This document shows positions 40,714 to 50,366 of a DNA stretch of 64,000 nt, piece after piece. The DNA is from Methylobacterium pseudosasicola (GTDB lineage: Bacteria > Pseudomonadota > Alphaproteobacteria > Rhizobiales > Beijerinckiaceae): the NCBI RefSeq assembly GCF_900114535.1, contig NZ_FOTK01000029.1, positions 17,988 through 81,987 of the forward strand, read 5' to 3'. Under the pieces are notes generated by a model, which saw only the letters and a list, made by a program, of their open reading frames with translations, did no database searches and was not told the origin of the DNA. Position numbers and translations under genes: made by a program. The first letter of the stretch is position 1. Each line of letters starts with the position of its first letter.

Positions 40714-41568
40714 TTAGTACGAGCCGAACTTGTAGTTCAGGCCGGCGCGGACCACGGCGAACTCGTCGTCGCGGCGACCGATCGGGGTCACGTAGGCCGG
40801 GGCCAGGTTGGCGGCGTTGACGAGCAGGACACCCTGGTTGCGGGTGCCGCGGTCGAGGTTCACGTACAGGCCTTCGACCTTGAGCGTGACGGCCGAGGAG
40901 CGGAAGAAGTTCAGGAACGAGTCGGTGGGCAGGGCGTACTCGATGCCGCCGCCGACCGCGTAGCCGGTGCGGAAGCTGTCGTTGCCGGCGTAGCCGCCGA
41001 AGGAGCGGTCGGCGCTGCCCGAGCCGTAGGCGAAGCCGCCGGTGCCGTACACGAGGGTGCGGTCGAAGGCGTAGCCGAGGCGGCCGCGCACGGTGCCGAA
41101 GTAGTCGAGGCTGGCCAGGCCGCGCGGGTCGTTGAGGATCAGGCCGGGCGCGATCGCGCCGCCGCTGACGAAGGCGTTGTTCCGGTCGCGGCCGAAGTCG
41201 AGGTACTGGGCGTCGGCCTCGATGCCGACGACCACGCCCGAGCCCGGGGTGAACTGGTAGTTGTAGCCGACCTGGGCGCCGCCGGAGAAGCCGTCCTGGC
41301 TGCGGTTGCGGAAGGTGGCGACGGCGGCCGGGCCGCTGGTCAAGCCGACACCGCCCGGCACGACGAAGGTCGAGTTGTTGGAGCGGCTGCTGGCGTCGAA
41401 GGCGTAGCCGGCGTTGATACCGAAATACGCGCCGGTCCAGGTGAACACCGGCACGGGGGTGAACACCGGCGGCGGAGCGGCGCGGCGCGGCAGGTCGGCG
41501 GCGAAGGCCGATCCGGCGAGGGCGACGCCGGCGAGGGCGGTGGCGGCGCGAAGCAGGGCTTTCATCAT
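40714..41568 (-). CDS. Outer-membrane beta-barrel protein (Omp25/porin-like)
   Basis: A 284-residue outer-membrane protein: signal peptide MMKALLRAATALAGVALAGSAFA, then ADLPRRAAPPPVFTPVPVFTWTGAYFGINAGYAF, the standard N-terminus of the rhizobial Omp25/RopB-like beta-barrel family. Alternating hydrophobic residues and glycine/aromatic pairs continue throughout, and the chain ends YKFGSY with the aromatic residue used for BAM recognition, although the family more often ends in Phe. It has its own terminator and a 280-bp upstream region. Specific transport role is unknown. Confidence 0.88.
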   Translation of the reverse strand: MMKALLRAATALAGVALAGSAFAADLPRRAAPPPVFTPVPVFTWTGAYFGINAGYAFDASSRSNNSTFVVPGGVGLTSGPAAVATFRNRSQDGFSGGAQVGYNYQFTPGSGVVVGIEADAQYLDFGRDRNNAFVSGGAIAPGLILNDPRGLASLDYFGTVRGRLGYAFDRTLVYGTGGFAYGSGSADRSFGGYAGNDSFRTGYAVGGGIEYALPTDSFLNFFRSSAVTLKVEGLYVNLDRGTRNQGVLLVNAANLAPAYVTPIGRRDDEFAVVRAGLNYKFGSY

Positions 41569-41849
41569 CTGGTCCTCACTGGTGGTCCCGCGCCGGCCTC
41601 ACGGGACCGACACGGAACACGGATCTGGTTGTCGTCCAGCGGTTCCAGGGCGCTTTGCGCTCTGCGGTATCGCCGACCGCTCGTCGCGGCCCCTTATGGC
41701 AATCCGCCGTTTTTCCCCGGCACCTTGTGCGTCTAAACGCGCCCGAATGGTCAAGGTTCGCTTACGGCCACGCTTTTTTTCGACGACGCGGTTTGACAAA
41801 GTGTCGCACCCCCTGGGCGCCGAAGGCTGCCTTTGGGCATTCGCCCGGG

Positions 41850-42632
41850 TCACGGCGTCAGCGCGATGGCGGAGATCAGGCGTCCGTAATCGGTCTCACC
41901 GCGATGCGTGGTCCGTCGGTAGCTGTAGAACCGCTCCGGATCGGCATAGGTGCAGAGGCCGAGCATCGCGGCTTCACCGATCTCCGCCTCGCCGAGCCGG
42001 GCCAGGATGAAGCCGGGAAGATCGAACTGCGCATGGCCCTCCCGGGCACCCGGCCCGAGGAAGCGTTCCATGCCGGGCGCCTCGGCACGGAAGCGCGCGA
42101 TGAAATCCGAGCCGACCTCGTAGGAGGCCTGGCCAATGGTCGGCCCGAGCACGGCCACGATCTGCCGCCGATGGGCACCCAGCGCCTCCATGGCCCGCAC
42201 CGTCGCCTCGATCACGCCGGTGAGCGCGCCCTTCCAGCCGGCATGGGCGGCTCCGACCACGCCGTTCTCGGGATCGGCAAACAGGATCGGCCCGCAATCG
42301 GCGGTGGCGATGCCCAGAGCGAGACCGGGCACCCGCGTCACCATCGCATCGGCCTTCGGGCGGTCCGCGGCCGGGAACGGCGCCTCGACGGTGACCACCG
42401 CGGCGGAATGCACCTGATACAGGCTGACCAGCCGGTCCGGCGCCAGGCCGAGCTGGGCGCACATTCGCGTCCGGTTCTCGGCGACGCGCTCCGGCACGTC
42501 CTGCGAGCCGAGGCCGCCGTTGAGCGTGGCGTAGATGCCCTCTGAGACGCCGCCGACCCGGGTGAAGAAGGCGTGGCGCACGCCGGCGTGCGAGGAGAGT
42601 TCCGGCGCCTCAATAAACATACCTGCGGTCAC
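41850..42632 (-). CDS. pgeF: Peptidoglycan editing factor PgeF (YfiH/DUF152, multicopper-polyphenol-oxidase-like)
   Basis: A 260-residue protein of the YfiH/LACC1 family. The zinc-binding His-Cys-His set is visible in SLYQVHSAAVVTV, GIATADCGPILFAD and GAAHAGWKGALTG. Members act as purine nucleoside phosphorylase/adenosine deaminase and, in E. coli, keep wrong amino acids out of peptidoglycan stems. GTG 42632 is chosen over ATG 42620 because AGGGAG lies 6 bases upstream of it. It is downstream of midA and lgt on the same strand, an order common in alphaproteobacteria, but here a small plus-strand gene lies in between. Confidence 0.88.
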   Translation of the reverse strand: MTAGMFIEAPELSSHAGVRHAFFTRVGGVSEGIYATLNGGLGSQDVPERVAENRTRMCAQLGLAPDRLVSLYQVHSAAVVTVEAPFPAADRPKADAMVTRVPGLALGIATADCGPILFADPENGVVGAAHAGWKGALTGVIEATVRAMEALGAHRRQIVAVLGPTIGQASYEVGSDFIARFRAEAPGMERFLGPGAREGHAQFDLPGFILARLGEAEIGEAAMLGLCTYADPERFYSYRRTTHRGETDYGRLISAIALTP

Positions 42633-42714
42633 GGTCGGCTCCCTCACGGTCTTGGTGTCGCGCTCGATACCGGAATGGCTGCCCCTTGACGATGTCGTGG
42701 AACCGTCAGATTCT

Positions 42715-42751
42715 TGCTGCATTGCAGCATGAGTCCGGGTCCCGGACTCAT
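42715..42751. promoter_or_regulatory. Two consecutive perfect palindromes before a small gene
   Basis: TGCTGCATTGCAGCA (42715-42729) is a perfect 7+1+7 palindrome. It touches a second, perfect 11+1+11 palindrome at 42729-42751 whose left arm is ATGAGTCCGGG. The second ends only a few bases before the AAGGA ribosome site of the 65-codon gene at 42768. They could be operators, a terminator-like pair, or mRNA hairpins controlling that gene or pgeF on the other strand. Confidence 0.6.
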
Positions 42752-42767
42752 TCCGAGAAGGATCGCA

Positions 42768-42965
42768 ATGTCACGACGGAACGAGAACAACTCCCCGATC
42801 GAGACCACCGCGCAAGAGGCCCCGGAGCGCCGGAGCCAGAGCGCGGCCGAGCATCCCGCCGCGCGTGAGCCCGGCGCCTTCGACCCCTCCGATCCGAACC
42901 CGCCGGCGCCTCCGACGCCCCGGGCGCCGAGCGCCTCCGATGCGGGGTTCGGCTCGTTTGGCTGA
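42768..42965 (+). CDS. Small Pro/Ala/Ser-rich hydrophilic protein, 65 aa
   Basis: A 65-residue protein (starts MSRRNENNSPIETTAQEAPE, ends ASDAGFGSFG) with no hydrophobic segment; the middle is a proline-rich string (DPSDPNPPAPPTPRAPS). ATG 42768 has AAGGA about six bases upstream. It lies alone on the plus strand between pgeF and midA, behind two perfect palindromes. Likely intrinsically disordered. I recognise no family; it could also be a leader ORF. Confidence 0.5.
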   Translation: MSRRNENNSPIETTAQEAPERRSQSAAEHPAAREPGAFDPSDPNPPAPPTPRAPSASDAGFGSFG

Positions 42966-42998
42966 CGACATCCCGAGCCGCCGCCCGGAGACCGAGCC

Positions 42999-44069
42999 TC
43001 AAGCTTCGGGAATTCCGGGCAGCGGCCCGAGATCCCGGCCGCTCACGGCCAGGACCTTGAACAGGTTACCCATACCGTCTTGGCTCGCATCTGTGAGCTG
43101 TTGGACGGCCGCATCGATCGCAGTGGCCTGACCTGCGGTGGCGCGAGTTTTCAGGCGCTCGGCCCGCGCGTTCAGACCGAGGGCGAGCAGAAAATCCCGC
43201 TGCGCCACCGGCCCGTGGATAGTCGCACCCTCCGCTTGCGCGGCCTTCGCCAGAGCAGCGAAATCGACATGGTGCGTGAGATCCGCCTCGCCCGGCGCCG
43301 CCAGCGGGTCCGCGAAGCGATGCCCCGACAAAGCCTGGAGCGTGTCGCCGAAGCCCGGCCGGACATGGCCGTAATCGATCGCCAACAGGGCACCGCCGGA
43401 TTCGCATAGGCGTCGGGCCAACTGCCGCATCAGTGCGAGCCCGGCCGCCGGGACACTCAGCAACGCGCCCTCCGGGCCGTCGGCGTCGAGGCCCGGGGTC
43501 GCTTCTGGGGCGAGGCCGAAGACGAGATCGCCCTCGGGGCCGAGGCCGACCTGGCGCTCGTGCCAGCCGGTCGGACGGCGCTCGAACTGGCGCACCGGCA
43601 GACAATCGAAGAATTCGTTCGCCACGACGATCGCCGGACCCTCGGGCAGGGTCTCGATCTCGGCGTGCCACATTGCGCCGGTGCCGGCGAGGGTCCGCTC
43701 TTGCGCGGTCCGCAGCACCGGGCTCGTCTCGACGAGATGCGGCCTCACCTCGGCGCCTGGAGCCGCCACGCGCAGGGCGCGCAGGGCGTCCGCCATCAGC
43801 GTGCCCCGGCCGGGACCGAGCTCCACCAGAACCAGCGGATCGGGCCGGCCGAGTTGGCCGTGGACGTAGCCTACCCAGGCGCCGAGCAACTCGCCGAACA
43901 TCTGGCTGATCTCGGGCGCCGTGGTGAAGTCGCCCTGCGCCCCGAGCGGATCGCGGGTGCGGTAATAGCCGTGGATCGGGTGGCCGAGGCACAGCGCCAT
44001 GTAGCGGTCGACGCCGATCGGCCCGCCATGGCGGATCAGCGCCGCGATCTCGGCTCCAAGCGGTGTCAC
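42999..44069 (-). CDS. MidA/NDUFAF7-family SAM-dependent methyltransferase
   Basis: A 356-residue class I methyltransferase of the MidA/NDUFAF7 (DUF185) family. The SAM site is LVELGPGRGTLMADALRALR; DRYMALCLGHPIHGYYRTRDPLGAQGDFTTAPEISQMFGELLGAW is the family signature, as is VANEFFDCLPVRQF. The mitochondrial homologue dimethylates an arginine of complex I subunit NDUFS2 and is needed for complex I assembly; the bacterial enzyme is assumed to do the same on NuoD. It starts 7 bp after the lgt stop, so it is in the lgt operon. Confidence 0.92.
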   Translation of the reverse strand: MTPLGAEIAALIRHGGPIGVDRYMALCLGHPIHGYYRTRDPLGAQGDFTTAPEISQMFGELLGAWVGYVHGQLGRPDPLVLVELGPGRGTLMADALRALRVAAPGAEVRPHLVETSPVLRTAQERTLAGTGAMWHAEIETLPEGPAIVVANEFFDCLPVRQFERRPTGWHERQVGLGPEGDLVFGLAPEATPGLDADGPEGALLSVPAAGLALMRQLARRLCESGGALLAIDYGHVRPGFGDTLQALSGHRFADPLAAPGEADLTHHVDFAALAKAAQAEGATIHGPVAQRDFLLALGLNARAERLKTRATAGQATAIDAAVQQLTDASQDGMGNLFKVLAVSGRDLGPLPGIPEA

Positions 44070-44076
44070 GGCGGCG

Positions 44077-44982
44077 TCACGCCTTCGCGGGCGCCTCGCG
44101 CGACGCCTCCTGCGGATCCGAGGCCGCCACGGGGTTGCGCGGACGGGTCCGGCCCGTGCCCGCCAGGACGATGTAGGTCAGCCCGACGATCATCATCGGC
44201 ACGCAGAGCAGCATGCCCATGGTCACGCCGCCGCCCATCGGCCCGAGATGGTCGCCGAACAGGAAGCCGAGCTGCCGGTCCGGCTCGCGGAAGAACTCGC
44301 AGACAATCCGGGCCAGGGCGTAGCCGAGGACGAAGATCCCGCCGAGCAGGCCGGGCTTGCGGAAGCCGAACCGGCGGACAGACAGCGCCATGACGATGAA
44401 CAGCAGCAGGCCTTCGGTCACGGCCTCGTAGAGCTGGCTCGGATGGCGCGGCAGCGGCCCGCCAGTGGGGAACACGATCGCGTAGGGGAAGTCCGGCGCG
44501 ACCCGGCCCCAGAGCTCGCCGTTCACGAAATTCGCGATCCGCCCGAAGAACAGGCCGATCGGGACGACCACGGCGCCGATATCGAGCAGGGTGTAGCCGT
44601 TGAGCTTCTTGGCCCGGGCGAACAGCAGGAAGGCCAGGATCGCGCCCAGGAAGCCGCCGTGGAACGACATGCCGCCGTTGCGGATCGCCAGGATCTCCAT
44701 CGGGTCGGCGAGATACATCGGCAGATTGTAGAACAGCACGTAGCCGATCCGCCCGCCCAGCACGACGCCCAGCGCCACCCAGACGACGAGGTCGTCGATA
44801 TCGACCACCTGCGGGCGCTTGACCACGCCCCACAGGCTGTTGGCCATGACGAGGCGGCGCGCGTAGTACCATCCGCCGATCAGGCCGGCGATGTAAGCGA
44901 GCGCGTACCATTTGATCGTGATCGGCCCGATCGCGAGCGCCACTGGATCGATGGCCGGAAAGGGCAGGGCGAGGAGCGGCAT
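44077..44982 (-). CDS. lgt: Prolipoprotein diacylglyceryl transferase
   Basis: A 301-residue, seven-helix inner-membrane enzyme that transfers diacylglycerol from phosphatidylglycerol to the lipobox cysteine of prolipoproteins. Signature regions: WYALAYIAGLIGGWYYARR, MSFHGGFLGAILAFLLFARAK (essential His in HGG), and IGLFFGRIANFVNGELWGRV (essential Arg), plus PRHPSQLYEAVTEG. The C-terminal 35 residues are a hydrophilic tail. It heads the lgt-midA pair. Confidence 0.96.
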   Translation of the reverse strand: MPLLALPFPAIDPVALAIGPITIKWYALAYIAGLIGGWYYARRLVMANSLWGVVKRPQVVDIDDLVVWVALGVVLGGRIGYVLFYNLPMYLADPMEILAIRNGGMSFHGGFLGAILAFLLFARAKKLNGYTLLDIGAVVVPIGLFFGRIANFVNGELWGRVAPDFPYAIVFPTGGPLPRHPSQLYEAVTEGLLLFIVMALSVRRFGFRKPGLLGGIFVLGYALARIVCEFFREPDRQLGFLFGDHLGPMGGGVTMGMLLCVPMMIVGLTYIVLAGTGRTRPRNPVAASDPQEASREAPAKA

Positions 44983-45065
44983 CGGTCTGACCTCCGGGGC
45001 GGCCGGATTGGACGCCGGAGGGGCGGCGCGTCAAGTGCGCGGGACGCAGTGTCCGTCTGCGGGCA

Positions 45066-45968
45066 TCAGGCATTCACGAACAGGAAGCCGTGGCCGTCCG
45101 GGCCCGAACAATAGGCAGCCTCACCGTTCGCGGATGAGCGAGGCGTAAAACCCGCCTCGCGCAGCGCCTTCAGCAGGCCGTCCATGTTTCCAACCGCGAA
45201 GACGAAGCATGTCGAGGCGCGGTCGGCCGGGCCGAACGGAGCTGGGGATGCTAGCCGGGTAACTGGCCGCCGGTAATGCAGCAGCTCGACATGCGGCGCG
45301 GGTGCGGGTGGTTCGAGCGCGATCACGTCGACTTCCGGATCGTCTAAGCCGTCGAGCCGGGCCTGTTCGGGGCCCCGGTTCAGCCCAGTCTGCGCGACCG
45401 TGAGACCGAGGGGGCCGGTGAGGAACGCCAGGGACGCATCGAGATCTGTGACGGTGATCGCCGAGTGGTCGATGCCGAGGAACAGGCCCGGCGCGTCGCG
45501 CCAGCGCTCCGCCGGCGGGCCGGCGGGAAAGACAATCAGCTCCAGGGGGTGGCCGTCCGGGTCGCGGAATTTGTAGGCGGTAACACCTCCGGAGGAGGCC
45601 GGAAGGACCTGTGCGCCGCCTCGGCTGATTGAGGCCGCCCCGAATCGAGCGAGCCGCGCCATCGCGGCCTCCATGTCGCGCACCGGGATCGCGAGATGCT
45701 GGAAGAACGGATCGGTCGCAGCCGGATCGGCAGGGTAGGGCGCGCCGGGCGGTTCGACCGCCAGGAAGGTCACGCTCTGATCACCGAGCCGCAGGCGCAG
45801 CTGCGTCGCCTGCCGCCCCGCCAGCCCCATTGCTTCGGCCTGCGCGTCCGGCACCGGCTCCGGCGGGGCGATGCATTCGAAGTCGAGACCGTCGCGATAG
45901 AAGGCTTCCGTGACGGAGAGATCCGCGACGGTACGGCTGAAGCCGGCAATGGCCCGGACACCGCTCAC
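45066..45968 (-). CDS. VOC-family (glyoxalase/dioxygenase fold) protein with two domains
   Basis: A 300-residue protein with two vicinal-oxygen-chelate domains. The first is GVRAIAGFSRTVADLSVTEAFYRDGLDFEC to KFRDPDGHPLELIVFP; the second begins GIDHSAITVTDLDASLAFLTGPLGLTV and ends YCSGPDGHGFLFVNA. Metal-ligand candidates are the His/Glu of DGHPLEL. GTG 45968 overlaps the SMP-30 gene's stop (GTGA), so the two are translationally coupled. Substrate unknown; a catabolic lyase, isomerase or extradiol-type role is possible. Confidence 0.82.
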   Translation of the reverse strand: MSGVRAIAGFSRTVADLSVTEAFYRDGLDFECIAPPEPVPDAQAEAMGLAGRQATQLRLRLGDQSVTFLAVEPPGAPYPADPAATDPFFQHLAIPVRDMEAAMARLARFGAASISRGGAQVLPASSGGVTAYKFRDPDGHPLELIVFPAGPPAERWRDAPGLFLGIDHSAITVTDLDASLAFLTGPLGLTVAQTGLNRGPEQARLDGLDDPEVDVIALEPPAPAPHVELLHYRRPVTRLASPAPFGPADRASTCFVFAVGNMDGLLKALREAGFTPRSSANGEAAYCSGPDGHGFLFVNA

Positions 45969-46867
45969 AGCAGCCGGGCTCCGCGCACGTTGGTGTAAAT
46001 CGCGTAGAGCGCGTGCGAGGCGCATAGGAATAGCCGGCTGTTGTTGCGGCCACCGAAGGCGAGGTTCGCCACCGGTGAGGGCACCAGAATCTTGCCGACC
46101 AATTCGCCGCCGGGATCGATGCAGTGGACGCCGTCTCCGGCGCTCGACCAGAGATTGCCGTGCTCGTCGCAGCGGATCCCGTCCGCATTGCCCGGGGCGA
46201 TCGTGCAGAACACATTTCCGCCGGAGAGACGGCCGTCCTCGGCCACATCGAACACGCGGATGTTCTGGAGTGGGTCGGGGGCGAATTGCAGCCCGGTCTC
46301 GACCACGTAGAGTTTTTGCTCGTCGGGCGAAAAGCACAGGCCGTTCGGCCCCTGGAAATCGTCCGCGACCACGTGCAACGAGCCGTCGCGCGGGTCGAAC
46401 CGGTAGAGCGCGGCCGGCAACTCGGAGTCCTGCTTGCCGCCCTCGTAGTCGGTCTGAATGCCGTAGGGCGGGTCCGAGAACCAGATCGTGCCGTCGGACT
46501 TGCAGACGATGTCGTTGGGCGAGTTCAGCCGCCGGCCCTGGTAGCGCTCCACTAGGCTTGTGATGGTGCCGTCGAGTTCGGTGCGGTGGATACGCCGGCC
46601 GCGATGCGAACACGAGAGGAGCCGCCCCTGCCGATCCCGGGCATGGCCGTTCTCGAAGTCGCTCGCCGCCCGATAGACGCTGAGGCCGCCCTGATCCGTC
46701 CAGCGCATCACCCGGTTGTTGGGGAGATCCGAGAACAGCAACTCGTTGCGGTCGCCGAAATAAACCGGGCCTTCGGTCCAGCCGAAGCCTTCAGCAAGTT
46801 TTTCCAGCGGTGCGTTCGGCAGCACATACGCCTTGAAGCGCGGCTGGGCCAGCTCGAAGCCGTCCAT
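45965..46867 (-). CDS. SMP-30/gluconolactonase-family protein
   Basis: A 300-residue six-bladed beta-propeller lactonase-like protein. Typical elements are EGFGWTEGPVYFGDRNELLFSDLPNNRVMRW (Glu metal ligand), LNSPNDIVCKSDGTIWFSDPPYGI (Asn/Asp ligands) and GPNGLCFSPDEQKLYVVET. Family enzymes hydrolyse sugar lactones in a metal-dependent way. It lies between a cupin gene (9-bp gap) and the VOC gene (overlap), a three-gene operon probably for a small carbohydrate-like or acid substrate. Confidence 0.87.
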   Translation of the reverse strand: MDGFELAQPRFKAYVLPNAPLEKLAEGFGWTEGPVYFGDRNELLFSDLPNNRVMRWTDQGGLSVYRAASDFENGHARDRQGRLLSCSHRGRRIHRTELDGTITSLVERYQGRRLNSPNDIVCKSDGTIWFSDPPYGIQTDYEGGKQDSELPAALYRFDPRDGSLHVVADDFQGPNGLCFSPDEQKLYVVETGLQFAPDPLQNIRVFDVAEDGRLSGGNVFCTIAPGNADGIRCDEHGNLWSSAGDGVHCIDPGGELVGKILVPSPVANLAFGGRNNSRLFLCASHALYAIYTNVRGARLL

Positions 46868-46876
46868 GATGCGGCC

Positions 46877-47326
46877 CTACTTGAAGCGACCGGGCTGGTT
46901 CACGGTCGGCTCGACCTGGAGCCCCGTGACGATCATCGTGCAGGGCTCGTCACCCACGGTACCCGAGAGGTGGCCCTTCTTGCCGTCGCGCGCCTTGGTG
47001 TTCTGGTCCTCGCCCATCATCAGCTCGCCTGGGCCCATCTCGACCCGGTGGCCGTCCATGGTCTCCACGAACCAGCGGCCCGACAGGATCGCGATCCATT
47101 GCGGCCGCGGGTTCTCGTGCCACTCGCCGACCCAGCCAACCGGCAGGACCGTGAAGGTCACCACCGACGGCGCCGGATCCATCTTGTCGTTCCATTGCGG
47201 AGCGGTCTCGGGGTTGATCCCCTCGAATGTGAAGCGCTCGATGGAAAAGAGCTCCTGGCGGCTCACCCCCTCCGCGTCGGTATAGACGTGCCAATAGGGC
47301 ATTTTCGGAGGGTTCGGCTCGCTCAT
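46877..47326 (-). CDS. Cupin-domain protein
   Basis: A 149-residue single-domain cupin: VLPVGWVGEWHENPRPQWIAILSGRWFVETMDGHRVEMGPGELMMGEDQNTKARDGKKGHLS contains the two cupin motifs with His and Glu metal ligands. ATG 47326 has AGGA upstream; the frame is open to 47365. It is the first gene of the cupin/SMP-30/VOC operon. Enzymatic role unknown; cupins in such clusters are often isomerases or dioxygenase-like. Confidence 0.82.
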   Translation of the reverse strand: MSEPNPPKMPYWHVYTDAEGVSRQELFSIERFTFEGINPETAPQWNDKMDPAPSVVTFTVLPVGWVGEWHENPRPQWIAILSGRWFVETMDGHRVEMGPGELMMGEDQNTKARDGKKGHLSGTVGDEPCTMIVTGLQVEPTVNQPGRFK

Positions 47327-47416
47327 CGTCGGTCCTGCGCGGCGGAAAAATCGTCTTCCGCACAACGGCTAGGTCTGGCGATGGTTCGCGACGGCTTGGG
47401 GTTGCCGGGCGTGATC

Positions 47417-47914
47417 CTATCCGCGCCGAGACTGCGGCTGGCCATCGCTCGGCGGCCAGGGAATCTCGCGGGTCATGATCGTCTCGACATCGTAGGGGCA
47501 GACCGGCGGGAAGGTCTCCTCGTCGAGCCCGGTCTCGCCGGCCGCCTCGATCCGCGCGCGGTGATAGGCCCGCGCGACCAGCACATCGATCCGGGACTTC
47601 AGGCTGGGGCTGTCTTCGAGACGCTCCGTCACGACGCTGCGTTGCGTCCGGATCGACGTGACCCAGCTGCGCGTCCGCCGGGTCGGCTGATGATCCCACT
47701 TCAGAAGGTGCAGCAGGATCACGCTGAGCGCGCCGGTCAGCGCGTGGCGTTCGCTGCGACCCACGTCCGCGATCTCGTCGGCAAGGTGCTCGATGTCGAG
47801 ACGCGCCCAGGCCCCCGCTTGCAGGAAATGCACCTGCTCCTGCGCCCAGGCATGGACGTCGTCCTCGTACCGCATCGTCTTCAGCTTCTGCGGTACCCGC
47901 TTCGGAGCTGTCAC
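47417..47914 (-). CDS. DUF29-family protein
   Basis: A 165-residue protein with the DUF29 sequence YEDDVHAWAQEQVHFLQAGAWARLDIEHLADEIADVGRSERHALTGALSVILLHLLKWDHQPTRRTRSWVTSI. GTG 47914 has a strong GAGGAGG six bases upstream. DUF29 proteins are common in cyanobacteria and alphaproteobacteria, often in several copies per genome; function is unknown. It is located just downstream of dnaB (46-bp gap) on the same strand but is probably separate. Confidence 0.87.
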   Translation of the reverse strand: MTAPKRVPQKLKTMRYEDDVHAWAQEQVHFLQAGAWARLDIEHLADEIADVGRSERHALTGALSVILLHLLKWDHQPTRRTRSWVTSIRTQRSVVTERLEDSPSLKSRIDVLVARAYHRARIEAAGETGLDEETFPPVCPYDVETIMTREIPWPPSDGQPQSRRG

Positions 47915-47960
47915 GACCGCCTCCTCGCAGCCGCCCGTTCACACGGGCGGCAACAATTTA

Positions 47961-49448
<1,488 letters not shown>

Positions 49449-49751
49449 CGGCGGACGACTCCGAATCAGGCGCCGGAACGGGCGCACCAGGATCACACCG
49501 CGCGACCTTGGCCACGGTATGGTTACCGAAGCCTAGCCGACGGCCGGTTCATCCGGGCCTCGGCCCGGACGAACGGACGCCCGCCGACTCTCGCGAGGGG
49601 CGGGCGTCCATGCTGGAACAAAACTGGAACGTGTCAAGTCTCGGGGTCAATGATCCCCAATCTTCACCGGTATACAGGCCTGTTAGCTACGCTGCCCCGC
49701 GAGGGACAAAGAGCCCTTGCGGAGCAGCGCAGCCCAGGCGTCCCAAACGAA
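49449..49751. other. rplI-dnaB intergenic region with a 16-bp stem-loop
   Basis: A 303-bp region without a gene. Arms at 49690-49705 and 49714-49729 form a 16-pair stem-loop (14 exact pairs, two G-U on one strand) 23 bp after the rplI stop; no T-run follows, so it could be a weak terminator or 3'-end stabiliser. On the minus strand a TTGACA at 49637-49632 is a plausible -35 element for dnaB. Confidence 0.5.
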
Positions 49752-50324
49752 TCAGCCGCGGTCGTCGGCACCCTCGCCGGCATCGGCCAGCGCCGCGCCG
49801 ACTTCCAGGCCGAGGTCGTCGAGGTTGAACGCCTCGCGCTCGGTGACCGACTCGCCGCGGGCCTGACGCTCGGCCTCTTCGGGGCTGCGGGCAACGTTGA
49901 CCGTGACCTGAACCTCGACCTCGGGGTGCAGCACCACCGGGACGTTGTGCAGGCCGAGGGTCTTGATCGGCTGGTTCAGGATGAACTGGCCGCGGTCGAC
50001 GGTGAAGCCCTCCTTGGCCACCACCTCGGCGAGGTCGCGGGTGGAGACGGAGCCGTAGAGCACGCCGGTCTCGCCGGACTGGCGGATCAGGATGAAGCTC
50101 TGGCCGTTCAGCTTCTCGGCGACGGCCTCGGCGTCCTTCTTGCGGTCGAGGTTGCGGGCCTCGAGTTGGGCGCGCTGCGCCTCGAAGTGCTTCTTGTTGG
50201 ATTCCGTCGCGCGCAGGGCCTTGCCGCGGGCGAGCAGGAAGTTGCGGGCGAAGCCCGGGCGGACATTCACGGTCTCGCCCATCTGGCCGAGCTTGGCCAC
50301 GCGCTCGAGCAGGATCACTTCCAT
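49752..50324 (-). CDS. rplI: 50S ribosomal protein L9
   Basis: A 190-residue L9. MEVILLERVAKLGQMGETVNVRPGFARNFLLARGKAL is the classic L9 start; the C-terminal domain (VLYGSVSTRDLAEVV, ... VVLHPEVEVQVTVNVARS) is normal and a 30-residue acidic tail ends GEGADDRG. ATG 50324 has AAGGAG eight bases upstream; the frame also has a GTG at 50333. It is the last gene of rpsF-rpsR-DUF2232-rplI. Confidence 0.97.
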   Translation of the reverse strand: MEVILLERVAKLGQMGETVNVRPGFARNFLLARGKALRATESNKKHFEAQRAQLEARNLDRKKDAEAVAEKLNGQSFILIRQSGETGVLYGSVSTRDLAEVVAKEGFTVDRGQFILNQPIKTLGLHNVPVVLHPEVEVQVTVNVARSPEEAERQARGESVTEREAFNLDDLGLEVGAALADAGEGADDRG

Positions 50325-50366
50325 CGTCTTCACTCCTTCAGTTGGTCGGCCTCACGGGCCGGGGAC

